This document shows, piece by piece, positions 8,551 to 18,346 of a stretch of 64,000 nucleotides of DNA. Each line of letters starts with the position of its first letter. Position 1 is the stretch's first letter. Made by a program: the position numbers and the translations under genes. This stretch comes from Flavobacteriaceae bacterium MAR_2010_188 (GTDB lineage Bacteria > Bacteroidota > Bacteroidia > Flavobacteriales > Flavobacteriaceae). The notes beneath the pieces are model-generated. The model had not been told where the DNA came from. It made no database searches and saw only the letters and a program-made list of their open reading frames with translations. The stretch covers positions 248,001 to 312,000 of the forward strand of contig LT629302.1 of the NCBI GenBank assembly GCA_900104375.1, given 5' to 3'.

Positions 8551-9378
8551 TTATTGTCCTGGACTGGATACGGCCCCAAGTGTATAGAGCTGTTCCATTG
8601 TTGGTCCTGGGCTACCGCCTTCTGGTTCTAGTGTAATACCGAAGGCCTCACTTTCTAAGGCATTATCTATGCTAAAGATTTTATTATCATCTTGAATAAA
8701 GGAATCCAAAGTTCCTAAACTCGTCGGGGTTAACGGACTTAGAGTAAGAGACCATACTTGATAAACCTTACCTCTTGGTGGCTCAGGAAGTCCTTGTGCA
8801 TCTAAGAGTATCTTGTCATTCGTTTTATCCCAATATACCTTCGCATAGGTGTTCTGGAAGTTTCCTTGACCTGCTAATGGTACCGAAATAATATCTTTCG
8901 CTCTTAAGGAAGTAAGTAATTGCATTGTTGACTCTAAATTGTTTTTAGCGTCTGCAACCTGTGTCTCTAAAAGACCATTTACCATTTCTTGTTGCACAAC
9001 CCGATTCTCTAAATCATTATTGGTATTGAGCAACCATAAAAGACCTGCGCCAAACAAAATCGCTGCAGCCCATCCTGTATATGTCAGCCAATCGTATCTA
9101 GGTTTATCTAGGGTTACAACCTTGGTTTCTTTCTTAGTATCGTGAACAGGAGGAATATGATTTATCCTTTTCTTAATATTTGGAAATAGTTGTTTGGTCT
9201 CACCTGGTGAAACCGCAGCTGTTAGTTTTAAAACAGCGGCCTCGATTTCTAGTACTTCCTGAAGAACTTCAGGATGCTTCAGCATCATATCGTAGACCTC
9301 TCTGTTTTCTTCTTCAGAGAGAACACCTGCGATGTAAAGTTCTAGTATTCCGGATTCTATGTAAGCGTTATAATCCAT
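8551..9378 (-). CDS. RskA-type anti-sigma factor
   Basis: A 275-residue membrane protein. The cytoplasmic N-terminus (residues 1-95; IESGILELYIAGVLSEEENR) is the zinc-free anti-sigma helix bundle. One transmembrane helix lies at about 97-117 (TGWAAAILFGAGLLWLL), then a coiled segment (~120-160). The periplasmic C-terminal RskA domain carries GKVYQVWSL and GITLEPEGGSPGPT. It sits 2 bases after the ECF sigma gene, the usual arrangement for a cognate pair. It is expected to bind the sigma factor until regulated proteolysis releases it. No inducing signal can be read from the sequence. Confidence 0.92.
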   Translation of the reverse strand: MDYNAYIESGILELYIAGVLSEEENREVYDMMLKHPEVLQEVLEIEAAVLKLTAAVSPGETKQLFPNIKKRINHIPPVHDTKKETKVVTLDKPRYDWLTYTGWAAAILFGAGLLWLLNTNNDLENRVVQQEMVNGLLETQVADAKNNLESTMQLLTSLRAKDIISVPLAGQGNFQNTYAKVYWDKTNDKILLDAQGLPEPPRGKVYQVWSLTLSPLTPTSLGTLDSFIQDDNKIFSIDNALESEAFGITLEPEGGSPGPTMEQLYTLGAVSSPGQ

Positions 9379-9380
9379 AA

Positions 9381-9911
9381 TCAGTTCAAAACGATATCTC
9401 TAAGTTTTTGGATACAGTTTCTATTTCGTGTTTTAATTGTTCCTATCGGTATATCGAGAGTCTCAGCCGTTTCCTTTTGAGTGTATCCCTTAAAGTAAAG
9501 ATATTCGATTACCTTTTTACATTTTTCAGTCAATTCTTTAACGTATCGCCCGATGCCAATTGCATCTACCTTATCGTTTAGGTTGTCTGATGTTTCTAGG
9601 ATATTAACGAAAAATTCAGCTTTTAGGTTTTTCTTAGAGTTCTTAAAGCTTTTTGATCTGGTGTTATCAATTGCTGCATTCCTAGCTATATTGAGAATCC
9701 AAGTAAAGAACCTGCCTTTATCGGCAGAGTACATATCTGATTTGTTCCAAGCCTTAATGAAAACATCTTGCATAATCTCTTCGGCAATATCTACATCTCT
9801 AACGATATTGTAGATAACTCCATGTATACTGTCCTTGTACATATTGTACAAGGTTTCGAATGCTTTTTCATCCTTCTGCTTAAAATCAGTGACAATCAGG
9901 TCTAATTCCAT
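9381..9911 (-). CDS. ECF-type RNA polymerase sigma factor (RskA-paired)
   Basis: A 176-residue sigma-70-family factor with region 2 (FETLYNMYKDSIHGVIY, DIAEEIMQDVFIKAWN, GRFFTWILNIARNAAID) and region 4 (VIEYLYFKGYTQKETAETL, IGTIKTRNRNCIQKL), joined by a short linker. Regions 1 and 3 are absent, as in ECF factors. It is transcribed ahead of its RskA-type anti-sigma factor with a 2-base gap. It directs polymerase to an unknown stress regulon and probably activates its own operon. The upstream gap is short (9912-10015) and also holds the sodC terminator. Confidence 0.95.
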   Translation of the reverse strand: MELDLIVTDFKQKDEKAFETLYNMYKDSIHGVIYNIVRDVDIAEEIMQDVFIKAWNKSDMYSADKGRFFTWILNIARNAAIDNTRSKSFKNSKKNLKAEFFVNILETSDNLNDKVDAIGIGRYVKELTEKCKKVIEYLYFKGYTQKETAETLDIPIGTIKTRNRNCIQKLRDIVLN

Positions 9912-9967
9912 ATAATCTAATCAATAGCAATTATTTAAGTGCTGAAATTAATCAATTAAATCAAAAG

Positions 9968-9994
9968 AAAAAAGCTACCATTGGTAGCTTTTTT
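9968..9994 (-). terminator. Terminator downstream of sodC
   Basis: A perfect 12-bp stem AAAAAAGCTACC / GGTAGCTTTTTT with an ATT loop, 21 bases past the sodC stop on the minus strand. It separates sodC from the sigma factor operon. Confidence 0.85.
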
Positions 9995-10015
9995 GACTTG
10001 ATAAAATAAATATCC

Positions 10016-10624
10016 TTATTGGATAACTCCACCACAACTCACTCTAGCACCTGCATTTCCTGCTGGCTGTGAAGTAAAATCGTCTGTTCCTTCGTGTACG
10101 ACAACAGCTTTACCCGTAATATCTTTGGATGGATCTCCACAACCGATGCACCATTCATCGGTTTCAAATCTTGTGGATGCATTACCGTTTGCATTTGCTT
10201 CAAAGTTACCTATATCTCCTTTGTGATATCCTTTTGCATCTCCCCACTTTCCGTGTTGTGTTCCGGTTGGATTCCAGTGACCACCACTAGAGGTTGCATC
10301 TGCCGCAGAACAATCCGCAGTTTCATGTAAATGGATGGCGTGTGTACCTGGTTTTAATCCGCTCAAGGCGGCCACCATTGTAACCTTACCATTCTCTACA
10401 GTAAAGACAGCATTTCCGGTAACGGTACTATTGCTTTTTGAGATTAAGTCCACAGTAATCTTTTTTGTGGCCATCATATCATCATTGTCCATGTCCATAT
10501 TGTCATCAGCTTCCATCATTTCGGTATCATCCATCATGTCATCAGCATCTTTTTTATCATCTTTACATGATACATTGGTTAAAAAAAGTGATGAAAGAAA
10601 TAATATAATTATTGATTTTTTCAT
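10016..10624 (-). CDS. sodC: Cu,Zn superoxide dismutase lipoprotein
   Basis: A 202-residue Cu,Zn superoxide dismutase converting superoxide to peroxide and oxygen in the cell envelope. A lipoprotein signal ends at Cys20 (LTNVSC). Residues 21-51 are a low-complexity Asp/Met-rich linker with eight Met. The catalytic domain follows with the expected metal ligands: HLHE (Cu), GGHWNP (bridging His), QHG, HKGDIGN (Zn) and VVHEGTDDF (Cu). GARVSCGGVI carries the usual disulphide Cys. An extra CIGC pair lies in the loop before the last ligand. The gene stands alone, with its own terminator and a TAAATTTG box upstream. Confidence 0.93.
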   Translation of the reverse strand: MKKSIIILFLSSLFLTNVSCKDDKKDADDMMDDTEMMEADDNMDMDNDDMMATKKITVDLISKSNSTVTGNAVFTVENGKVTMVAALSGLKPGTHAIHLHETADCSAADATSSGGHWNPTGTQHGKWGDAKGYHKGDIGNFEANANGNASTRFETDEWCIGCGDPSKDITGKAVVVHEGTDDFTSQPAGNAGARVSCGGVIQ

Positions 10625-10678
10625 GTTAAATTAGTTTTAGTGTTTAAGGGTTAAAATTAAGCATTTTCTAAGCAGATT

Positions 10679-10686
10679 CAAATTTA
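10679..10686 (-). promoter_or_regulatory. Candidate -7 box of the sodC promoter
   Basis: The minus strand reads TAAATTTG, an exact match to the Bacteroidota -7 consensus TAnnTTTG, 54 bases upstream of the start codon. A clear -33 TTG at the right distance is not evident, so support is partial. Confidence 0.4.
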
Positions 10687-10836
10687 CAGAGCCTTGAATC
10701 TTGAACCATAAGCTATAAATATTATCTCAGTTGACAATTGGGACATCTTCATTTTCACCTCCCAGATAATCGTAACCAAACTCAATTCGTTGTTAGTTGT
10801 GTTTATTTTAATTATCTTTTTAAAAAATAAATTAAG

Positions 10837-11670
10837 ATGAACAAAATAATTGTCCCAGTCGATTTTTCCGAATACAGTGAGTTTGCCTTAGAAATGGCGG
10901 CGATGCTCGCAAAAAAATATGATACCGAAATTCTTGCGCTCCATATGCTCGAGATGTCCGATGCTTATCTGACCACTACGGACCAAGAGCAGATGGCAAA
11001 AGCTGCGTTTTATTTGCGTCTTGCCGAAAATAAGTTCAATAGTTTTCTAAACAAGGATTTTTTAAAGGGTGTAAAAATAATACCTGTTGTTAAGCATTTT
11101 AAGGTATTTAAGGAAATTGCGCAAGTTGCGGCCGATCATAGCGTAGATTTAATCGTAATGGGTTCTCACGGTACCAGTGCAGATTCTGGTATGTTCGCAG
11201 GTTCTAACGCCGAAAAGGTTGTAAGACATTCTGAGATTCCGGTGCTTGTGGTAAAATCTAGGCCAACTTCCATCGATTTTAAAGATATCATATATGTAAG
11301 TGATTTTGCTGATGAATCCATCGAATCTTATCGACAGGCAAGGAAGTTTTTTAGACAGCTGCAATCTAACGTTCACTTATTGTATGTAAATGTACCGAAC
11401 AACGGTTTTAGGAATAGTTATGAAATTGAAGAAAGAGTTTCATCGTTTCTTGATATCGCAGATGGAAATCAGGACTTTATGAGCGATGTAAATTACATTT
11501 CAGATTACACTGTAGAAAAAGGAGTTTTCAATTTTGCTAATCAAATTGATGCCGATTTAATATCTATACCAACTCACGGTAGAACCGGTTTTTCTCATGT
11601 CTTTAGGGGAAGCATCACCGAAGATATCGCGAACCATTCTGTTCTGCCAGTACTTACATTTAGGATATAA
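10837..11670 (+). CDS. Tandem universal stress protein
   Basis: A 277-residue cytoplasmic protein of two UspA domains. Domain 1 (1-146) starts MNKIIVPVDFSEYSEFAL and has the nucleotide-binding loop GSHGTSADSGMFAGSNAEKV. Domain 2 (~150-277) has DIIYVSDFADES and the loop THGRTGFSHVFRGSITEDIA. Two-domain Usp proteins bind ATP or AMP and help survival under stress; the exact role varies. It has its own promoter region, and a shared hairpin at 11676-11713 ends this gene and the convergent S9 peptidase gene. Confidence 0.92.
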   Translation: MNKIIVPVDFSEYSEFALEMAAMLAKKYDTEILALHMLEMSDAYLTTTDQEQMAKAAFYLRLAENKFNSFLNKDFLKGVKIIPVVKHFKVFKEIAQVAADHSVDLIVMGSHGTSADSGMFAGSNAEKVVRHSEIPVLVVKSRPTSIDFKDIIYVSDFADESIESYRQARKFFRQLQSNVHLLYVNVPNNGFRNSYEIEERVSSFLDIADGNQDFMSDVNYISDYTVEKGVFNFANQIDADLISIPTHGRTGFSHVFRGSITEDIANHSVLPVLTFRI

Positions 11671-11675
11671 CAAAA

Positions 11676-11713
11676 AAAATCGTCAAAACAGATAATACTG
11701 CTTTGACGATTTT
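11676..11713. terminator. Bidirectional terminator between convergent genes
   Basis: A 12-bp stem AAAATCGTCAAA / TTTGACGATTTT with an inner CAG/CTG extension and an ATAATA loop. A- and T-tracts on both sides allow it to end both the stress-protein and the S9 peptidase transcripts. Confidence 0.8.
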
Positions 11714-11732
11714 ACTTATTTACTGAAAAGAA

Positions 11733-13694
11733 CTATTCTTTTTTTTCAGCTTCAATCTTTGTGTCTTGCATCTCTCCGTCAATTGGTTGTTTCGATTTCT
11801 TTAGATAGATATCCAAGAAATTCAATATGCGGCTGTATGCTTCAATTTGATTTTCCTTCTTCACAAAACCGTGACCTTCATCTTCGAATAACACATATTC
11901 CACCGGAACGCCATTCGCTTTAACCCCAGCCACAATTTCATCAGATTCAACTTGAAGGACTCTAGGGTCCTGAGAACCTTGCAACACGATTAAAGGCTTG
12001 GTCACTTTATCGGTATGAAATAATGGAGATATCTTTCTTAAACGAACAGAATCGGCAGAGTAGGGGTCGCCTAATTCTTTATATAAAGACGTTCTAAACG
12101 ATTCCCAATATGGCGGAATGCTTTTTAAAGTTCTTAACCAATTGGTGACACCGAATAAATTAACCCCAACATCAAATTCTTCTGGAGCGTAGGTAAGCGC
12201 CGCCATCGTCATATAACCACCGTAAGAACCTCCCATTATCCCGATTTTCTCACCATCAACTTCGGGTTGTGTTGCTAACCAGTTTTTTCCTTCTATACAA
12301 TCTTGAAGATCTTTTTCACCATGATTTTTATCATCCATCTGATAGAAAGTTTTGCCATAACCGCTACTTCCTCTATTGTTTACGGCAAGCACCGCATAAC
12401 CATGATTTACTAGATATTGAATGACTGAACTGAATCCTTGCCTGGTCTGTCCGCCTGGACCACCGTGTACGAAAATAAGGCCAGGGACCTTAGAGTTGGC
12501 CGAGGCTTGCTTTGGGAGATAATAAATGGCTGGAATCTCTGTGCCATCAAAAGATTTGAATCTAATGACCTTAGAACTGACCAAATCTTCAGACTTTATT
12601 TCTTTATTTAGGACACTGGTGAGCTTAATAAGTTCTTTGTTTTCTAGATTATAAGAGTAAAGATCGGTAGGAGAATTAGAACCTCCAACATTCAAAATCA
12701 TCATACTTTCATCATTAGAAAATGAAGCGCTGATTATTTCCGCATCATCAAAAGATGGTAAATCAATTAATGAATTTTTTGCTACATCGTAGATTTCAAC
12801 TTTGTTCTTTCCATCTTCATTGATAAAAATGGTCATGTAAGTTCCCTTACGCGAAAAATCCATACCACTTATATCCCAATCCTTCGACAGAACCAATTCC
12901 TTCTTTTTGGTCTCTAAATCGTAGGACATTAATTGGGCATATTCTCCTTCCACATCCGTAGTATAATACAACTTGGAATTTTCCTTATTGAAAGCCTGAG
13001 AAGAATTAGCGCTCAACGAATCATTGACCTTTACCTTTTCCTTGGTTTTTCGATTATAGACATACAGATCAGAGTCGTTTGTACTCATGGATTTAGAAAG
13101 TGCCAAATAATTTTCGTCATCGCTCATCCCCGTAAAGGTGAGATTATCGTTATTCTGATAAAGCAAGGTTGGTTTATAACCATCGGTGCTCATCTTATAA
13201 ACATCAAAAAACTGAGGGTCTCTTTTGTTGGTTCCCAAATAAAATGATTTTCCATCGTCTGCCCAACCATAAAAAGAAGATTTAGACCCTTTCCACGGCG
13301 TAAGGTCGGTAATGCTTCCGGTTGAATCGATTACAAAAAGATGGTCGTTTTCATCTCCATGGCCATCCATATTAAATAACATTCTGTTATCGTTAGGAAA
13401 GTAAGAATCGGCCCAAATTGAGCTGCTATCAGAACTGGTGACCGGAGTTAATTCTCCACCAGTAACTGGAATTGTATAAAGATTATAAATCCCAGTTCTG
13501 TTACTGCTCACCAGAACTTTAGACTTATCTGGCGATAAAGTAGCACCGTTAATGCTCTCATTGTCCATAAATTGCTCTATGGTGTATTGATTCACATTTT
13601 GGGCAGTATCTTCCTTGGCATTGTCTTTTGGTTTTTCTTCCTTACAGCAGAAAAGACCGAGACAGATAACGAGTAATAAATAATTTTTAATCAT
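11733..13694 (-). CDS. S9-family prolyl oligopeptidase-like lipoprotein
   Basis: A 653-residue serine peptidase. A lipoprotein signal (ICLGLFCCKEE) anchors it in the envelope. Residues ~40-380 form a WD40/TolB-like beta-propeller (NGATLSPDKSKVLVSSNRTG and similar repeats). The C-terminal alpha/beta hydrolase has the nucleophile in IGIMGGSYGGYMTMAAL (Ser about 490), Asp in QGSQDPRVL (~575) and His in EDEGHGF (~606). The family cleaves short peptides, often as dipeptidyl- or acylaminoacyl-peptidase; specificity is not resolved. It lies 17 bases after the Asp-box gene 13712-17038, so they are probably cotranscribed. Confidence 0.93.
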   Translation of the reverse strand: MIKNYLLLVICLGLFCCKEEKPKDNAKEDTAQNVNQYTIEQFMDNESINGATLSPDKSKVLVSSNRTGIYNLYTIPVTGGELTPVTSSDSSSIWADSYFPNDNRMLFNMDGHGDENDHLFVIDSTGSITDLTPWKGSKSSFYGWADDGKSFYLGTNKRDPQFFDVYKMSTDGYKPTLLYQNNDNLTFTGMSDDENYLALSKSMSTNDSDLYVYNRKTKEKVKVNDSLSANSSQAFNKENSKLYYTTDVEGEYAQLMSYDLETKKKELVLSKDWDISGMDFSRKGTYMTIFINEDGKNKVEIYDVAKNSLIDLPSFDDAEIISASFSNDESMMILNVGGSNSPTDLYSYNLENKELIKLTSVLNKEIKSEDLVSSKVIRFKSFDGTEIPAIYYLPKQASANSKVPGLIFVHGGPGGQTRQGFSSVIQYLVNHGYAVLAVNNRGSSGYGKTFYQMDDKNHGEKDLQDCIEGKNWLATQPEVDGEKIGIMGGSYGGYMTMAALTYAPEEFDVGVNLFGVTNWLRTLKSIPPYWESFRTSLYKELGDPYSADSVRLRKISPLFHTDKVTKPLIVLQGSQDPRVLQVESDEIVAGVKANGVPVEYVLFEDEGHGFVKKENQIEAYSRILNFLDIYLKKSKQPIDGEMQDTKIEAEKKE

Positions 13695-13711
13695 ATAATT
13701 GGTTTGGTTAG

Positions 13712-16700
13712 TTAATCGAGTTTGAAAGTTTCGGTTTCCTTAAATGGGTCTAAGTCCAAAGACTTCATCGTCTCCTTAAACTCTGGCCATCTATTGTTGA
13801 AAAAAGTATTGGTTTTAGACAAAGCATCTTGAAGCGCATCCTTTGCGTTCTTAAGTAAGGTGGTTTCAGTGCTAGTTATTCCATTTTGTCTAGAAGCCAC
13901 GTAGTATCTAGCGGTGTTTATTCGCTCCATTACGGTAACTTCAGGATTACGTACAATACCTTGTCGCTCGTCCTCCTTGCCTAGATAGATATCGATGATG
14001 CTATCGATTTCTTTAGACATATCCTTAGCGGTTTTAATATTTAACTTGTATTTTTTCTTATTCAGATCTTCCATCCTTTTAGCATAATCATCTGCAATGC
14101 CTTTGCTTTCTACTAACTGTTTAATCGCATCTGCCGTGGTTTGTCTTAATTCTTCAATTTCTTTGGAAAGCTTATAGGTTTCATCGGTATTGGTTTGTGA
14201 AACTTCCAAACGGGGGTCAGCTTTCACTTCGATGGTAGTTTCATCCTTTTTATCCCCAAATATCATTTCAACCTTATACTGGCCAGGTTTTACTGAAACG
14301 CCGCCAGGTTCTCTATTTCCTCTTCCTCTTCTTCTATCACCTCGTAAAGGATAATCGGTCCCTTTTTCATCCATATACCATTCCCAAGTATAGATTCCAG
14401 ATTTTTCTGGAGCTTTTTGTTTTAAGGTTCTGATGAGCCTGTCGCCATCATAAATATTCATAGTAAGTGAATCCCATTTAGTAACCTTCTCTTTTACCTC
14501 GGTACTATCGGCCGAAGCAAAGTCTTCTCTTTCCATGGTATCAGCAGCCTCGTCATTTTTGTCTTCTTCCTTATTATCGCTTAAATCCTTAACCTTCTTT
14601 CTCTTATCTTTTTTATCGTCTTTAGCTGCTTTTGAATCTTTGTCTGCTTCCTCTTTTTTCTTTTCTTCAATCGCTACATAATAACGTATCCTTGCTGCCC
14701 CGCTTCTATTCTCGCCATTGAAAACTGCATCTGCCCCAAACCTTGACCCCGTTGGTTGTTGTGAGGCGGCTTGGTAAGCCGTTGGTGGTGTAAAAACATC
14801 TAGCTTACCTTTGAGCATATCTTTATTTCTAATCATATCCCTTAGCGGACGGATATCATCCAAAATCCAAACGGCGCGACCAAATGTTCCGATTACCAAA
14901 TCATTTTCTCTTGGATGAATTACCAAATCCTTAACAGAAACCGTAGGAAACCCTTCGGTCCATTTTTTCCAAGAGCTACCCGCGTTTAAAGAAACATATA
15001 AACCATCATCGGTGCCTAAGAAAATCAAGTTTGGTTCTTCTGGATCTTGAGCAATCGACAGCGTATAGCTTTGTACATCATTCTCATCTACGATACGTTC
15101 CCAGGTTTTTCCATAATCCTTGGTTCTGTAGGCATAAGGGGTATAATTAAAACGTCTGTAATCGTTTGCAATCAAAAGAGCTTCACCTTTATTTTTAGTT
15201 GAAGCCTTTATCTGTGGAATCCAACTACCTGCTGGCAAACCTTTAATATTTTTGCTTACATCGGTCCAGTTTTCGCCCCAATCGGTGGTATAATGAACTC
15301 GGCCATCGTCCGTACCGACCCACATCATATTTTTCTCTACCGGTGAAGGTTCTATAACTAAAATGGTGGTATGATTTTCAGCTCCAGTTGCATCTAAAGT
15401 AAGTCCACCACTTTCCGATTGTTTCTGTTTTTCTGGGTCGTTGGTGGTTAAATCTGGCGAAATTACCTTCCAAGTGTCTCCTTTATCGGTGGATTTATGC
15501 ACGTACTGACTTCCAAAGTAGACGGTGCTATTATCGAAAGGATCTATGTTTATGGCAGAATTCCAATTGAATCGAAGTTCTATATTTGGGTCAGGATGGG
15601 TTGGCTTAACCGTATAATTGTTGCCGGTTACCCAATCGTAACGGCTCACGCTACCTTGTTGGCTCATCGTCCATCCGTATTGCGAATTGTCTGGATCAGG
15701 AACAACATCAAATCCATCACCAAAACTTATTTCTTGCCAATAGGAATTTCTTATCCCTTGCGCTCTCCATAGATAGGCTGGTCCTCTCCAAGAGCCGTTG
15801 TCCTGAAGTCCACCATATACATTATAAGGAAATTCATTATCGACATTTATATGATAAAACTGTGCTACCGGAATATTGTCGATAAACCTCCAAGTCTTTC
15901 CACCATCTCTAGTTATGTTTAGTCCTCCATCATTTCCGTCCATCATAAAATCACCATTTTTAGGGTGAATCCACCAAGCGTGGTGATCAGGATGCACGCC
16001 GTTATCTACCCCATAAGATGGCATTAATGCCGAAAAGCTTTTACCTGCGTCCTCGCTCACATTTACATAAGTAAAAATGGTATAAATTCTATTCTCATTA
16101 TCGGGAGCAACATGTATTTCTCCATAATAGAAAGGTCTGTTTCCTATTTCATTTAAATCACTGTTAACCAAATTCCAAGTTGAACCTCCATCATCCGAAC
16201 GATATAATCCGTTTTTCTTGGCTTCAACCAAAGCATAAACCCTGTTTGGCTTAGAAGGCGCGATGGCGATTCCAATTCTTCCTAAGTTTCCTTTTGGGAA
16301 ACCATCTTCTTCGGTAGTTTTCTTCCAATTTTTTCCACCGTCATATGTCGTATACAAGCCCGAACCTTCCCCACCTGAATTAAAAAACCAAGGTTCGCGT
16401 TTGTGTTCCCACATTGCCGCGATTAGTTTGTTAGGGTTGGTTGGGTCCATTACCAACTCTGCCGCTCCGGTTTGGTCGTTTACATAAAGGACCTTTTCCC
16501 AAGTTTCGCCACCGTCGGTCGTTTTAAAAACCCCTTTTTCAGGATGGGCACCCCAAGGTGAACCGATTGCTGCCGCATAAACGATATCTGGATTATTCGG
16601 ATTTATTAATACTCTATGTATATGTCTGGTTTTTTCAAGTCCCATAGATTTCCAGGTCTTTCCACCGTCTAGCGATTTAAAGATTCCGTATCCACCATTT

Positions 16701-17038
16701 AAACTATTTCTTGGGTTTCCTTCACCTGTACCGACCCATACTACGGATGGATTGGATTGTTGAATGGCGACCGACCCGATTGAAGCGGTTACTTCATGTT
16801 CAAAAACGGGCTCCCATTTAATTCCACCGGAAGTAGATTTCCAGAGTCCGCCAGAAGCTGTCCCGGCGTACATGATTTCGGGATTGTCGTTTACAACGTC
16901 TATTGCGGTTACACGTCCAGACATACCAGCGGGACCGATATTTCTGGGTTTCATATTTTTTACGACGTCCATTGATAGTTCTTGCGGAAACGCAAACAAG
17001 CTAGTTAAGATAAAAAGGGCTGATAATAATTTCTTCAT
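13712..17038 (-). CDS. Large Asp-box (BNR/VPS10-like) beta-propeller protein
   Basis: A 1108-residue exported protein (signal peptide ~1-19, SLFAFPQE). Residues ~25-770 contain at least ten Asp-box motifs, e.g. SLDGGKTW, TTDGGETW, SDDGGSTW, TRDGGKTW and STDKGDTW, which mark sialidase/sortilin-type propellers. A very charged Lys/Glu/Asp-rich linker (~795-850) follows, then a domain with YTWEWYMDEKG and a helical tail. Such proteins are often labelled glycosyl hydrolase, but I see no catalytic residues supporting that. No T9SS sorting domain is visible. Cotranscription with the S9 peptidase suggests a joint role in envelope protein or peptide turnover. Confidence 0.85.
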   Translation of the reverse strand: MKKLLSALFILTSLFAFPQELSMDVVKNMKPRNIGPAGMSGRVTAIDVVNDNPEIMYAGTASGGLWKSTSGGIKWEPVFEHEVTASIGSVAIQQSNPSVVWVGTGEGNPRNSLNGGYGIFKSLDGGKTWKSMGLEKTRHIHRVLINPNNPDIVYAAAIGSPWGAHPEKGVFKTTDGGETWEKVLYVNDQTGAAELVMDPTNPNKLIAAMWEHKREPWFFNSGGEGSGLYTTYDGGKNWKKTTEEDGFPKGNLGRIGIAIAPSKPNRVYALVEAKKNGLYRSDDGGSTWNLVNSDLNEIGNRPFYYGEIHVAPDNENRIYTIFTYVNVSEDAGKSFSALMPSYGVDNGVHPDHHAWWIHPKNGDFMMDGNDGGLNITRDGGKTWRFIDNIPVAQFYHINVDNEFPYNVYGGLQDNGSWRGPAYLWRAQGIRNSYWQEISFGDGFDVVPDPDNSQYGWTMSQQGSVSRYDWVTGNNYTVKPTHPDPNIELRFNWNSAINIDPFDNSTVYFGSQYVHKSTDKGDTWKVISPDLTTNDPEKQKQSESGGLTLDATGAENHTTILVIEPSPVEKNMMWVGTDDGRVHYTTDWGENWTDVSKNIKGLPAGSWIPQIKASTKNKGEALLIANDYRRFNYTPYAYRTKDYGKTWERIVDENDVQSYTLSIAQDPEEPNLIFLGTDDGLYVSLNAGSSWKKWTEGFPTVSVKDLVIHPRENDLVIGTFGRAVWILDDIRPLRDMIRNKDMLKGKLDVFTPPTAYQAASQQPTGSRFGADAVFNGENRSGAARIRYYVAIEEKKKEEADKDSKAAKDDKKDKRKKVKDLSDNKEEDKNDEAADTMEREDFASADSTEVKEKVTKWDSLTMNIYDGDRLIRTLKQKAPEKSGIYTWEWYMDEKGTDYPLRGDRRRGRGNREPGGVSVKPGQYKVEMIFGDKKDETTIEVKADPRLEVSQTNTDETYKLSKEIEELRQTTADAIKQLVESKGIADDYAKRMEDLNKKKYKLNIKTAKDMSKEIDSIIDIYLGKEDERQGIVRNPEVTVMERINTARYYVASRQNGITSTETTLLKNAKDALQDALSKTNTFFNNRWPEFKETMKSLDLDPFKETETFKLD

Positions 17039-17214
17039 GAAGTAATTGTTCTTTAATGATTTGATTTTAAGTGACTAACAAAAGCAGGAAAAATGTCGGT
17101 AGGGTAGATGTTTAGGGTAGAAAAACTAAAGATAATAAAATGTAATTACCCAATAACATAAATAGATGTTAACCCTTCATTGTTTAGGCTCAAATGTTTT
17201 AATTTTATAGGGCT

Positions 17215-18345
17215 ATGGAAAAAAAGAAACTTCGTAAAGGATTTGTTTTTAAACCTTACCAAAAGGAAGAAGAATCAATCTTTGATAGGCTCTTAGAAAT
17301 ATTTAAAGAGCTGATTACCCATACTTCTGGCGATTTTGATGAAGCGATTGACTGGTTAAAACAACTAGACAAAGAATACAAGCTAACTACTGCGGAATAC
17401 ACGATAAATGATTTTATCGAGGACCTTAAGAAAAAAGGTTATATCCGTGAAGAGATTGTCCCAGATGGCAATGGAAAAGGAAAAATGGCGATTACTGCCA
17501 AAACTGAACGCGCCATTCGTCAACAGGCACTCGACCAAATTTTTGGGAAAATTAAAAAGAGCGGTCAGGGAAATCATAAAAGTAAAAGTCCTGGGATTGG
17601 GGATGAGCATACCGGTGATTATCGGGGCTACCAATTTGGTGATGCGCTAGATAAAGTGAACATTACCGAAAGCTTAAAGAATGCTCAGCTTAACCATGGG
17701 ATGGGCGATTTTAATATTACCGAGGACGATTTGGTGGTGGAGGAAACTCTCCATAAATCACAGATGAGTACGGTGTTGATGATAGACATCAGTCATAGTA
17801 TGATTCTTTATGGCGAAGATCGTATTACTCCGGCCAAAAAAGTCGCGATGGCTTTGGCAGAACTGATTACTACTAGATATCCCAAGGATACTTTGGACAT
17901 TTTGGTTTTTGGAAACGATGCATGGCCGATTGCCATTAAAGATTTGCCTTATCTAAACGTAGGCCCTTACCATACTAACACAGTCGCCGGTCTACAATTG
18001 GGGATGGACATTCTTAGAAGAAAGAGAAACACAAATAAACAAATTTTTATGATTACCGATGGTAAACCGAGTTGTGTGGTGTTGCCAGATGGTCAATATT
18101 ATAAGAACAGTATGGGCTTAGATCCATTTATCACCAATAAATGTTACGCGATGGCAGGTCAAGCCAGAAAATTGCATATCCCGATTACGACCTTTATGAT
18201 TGCTCAAGATGAATATCTTATGACGTTTGTCCGTGAATTTACCCAAGCGAACCAAGGGAAGGCATTTTATACGGGACTTAAAGGTTTGGGTGAAATGATT
18301 TTCGAAGATTATGAAACCAATAGGAAAAAGCGCATTAAAGGCTGA
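17215..18345 (+). CDS. vWA-domain protein paired with a MoxR ATPase
   Basis: A 376-residue soluble protein. The N-terminal ~170 residues are helical and charged. A von Willebrand A domain starts near residue 180 with the MIDAS motif MIDISHSMIL (DxSxS), then TPAKKVAMALAELI, LDILVFGND and IFMITDGKPSC. It is followed by the MoxR-type ATPase gene. Pairs of this kind act as a chaperone or metal-insertion machine in which the vWA protein recruits the substrate. The target here is unknown. The gap to moxR is filled by an inverted pair of 8-nt-period arrays (18347-18508). Confidence 0.9.
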   Translation: MEKKKLRKGFVFKPYQKEEESIFDRLLEIFKELITHTSGDFDEAIDWLKQLDKEYKLTTAEYTINDFIEDLKKKGYIREEIVPDGNGKGKMAITAKTERAIRQQALDQIFGKIKKSGQGNHKSKSPGIGDEHTGDYRGYQFGDALDKVNITESLKNAQLNHGMGDFNITEDDLVVEETLHKSQMSTVLMIDISHSMILYGEDRITPAKKVAMALAELITTRYPKDTLDILVFGNDAWPIAIKDLPYLNVGPYHTNTVAGLQLGMDILRRKRNTNKQIFMITDGKPSCVVLPDGQYYKNSMGLDPFITNKCYAMAGQARKLHIPITTFMIAQDEYLMTFVREFTQANQGKAFYTGLKGLGEMIFEDYETNRKKRIKG

Positions 18346-18346
18346 T

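Noticed and set aside
13712-17038. Glycosyl hydrolase label for the Asp-box protein
   Set aside because: Asp boxes mark the fold only; no catalytic residues of sialidases or other hydrolases could be identified.
15497-17045. Several 70-90-codon frames opposite the Asp-box gene
   Set aside because: They are opposite-strand shadows of a long, well-supported coding sequence.
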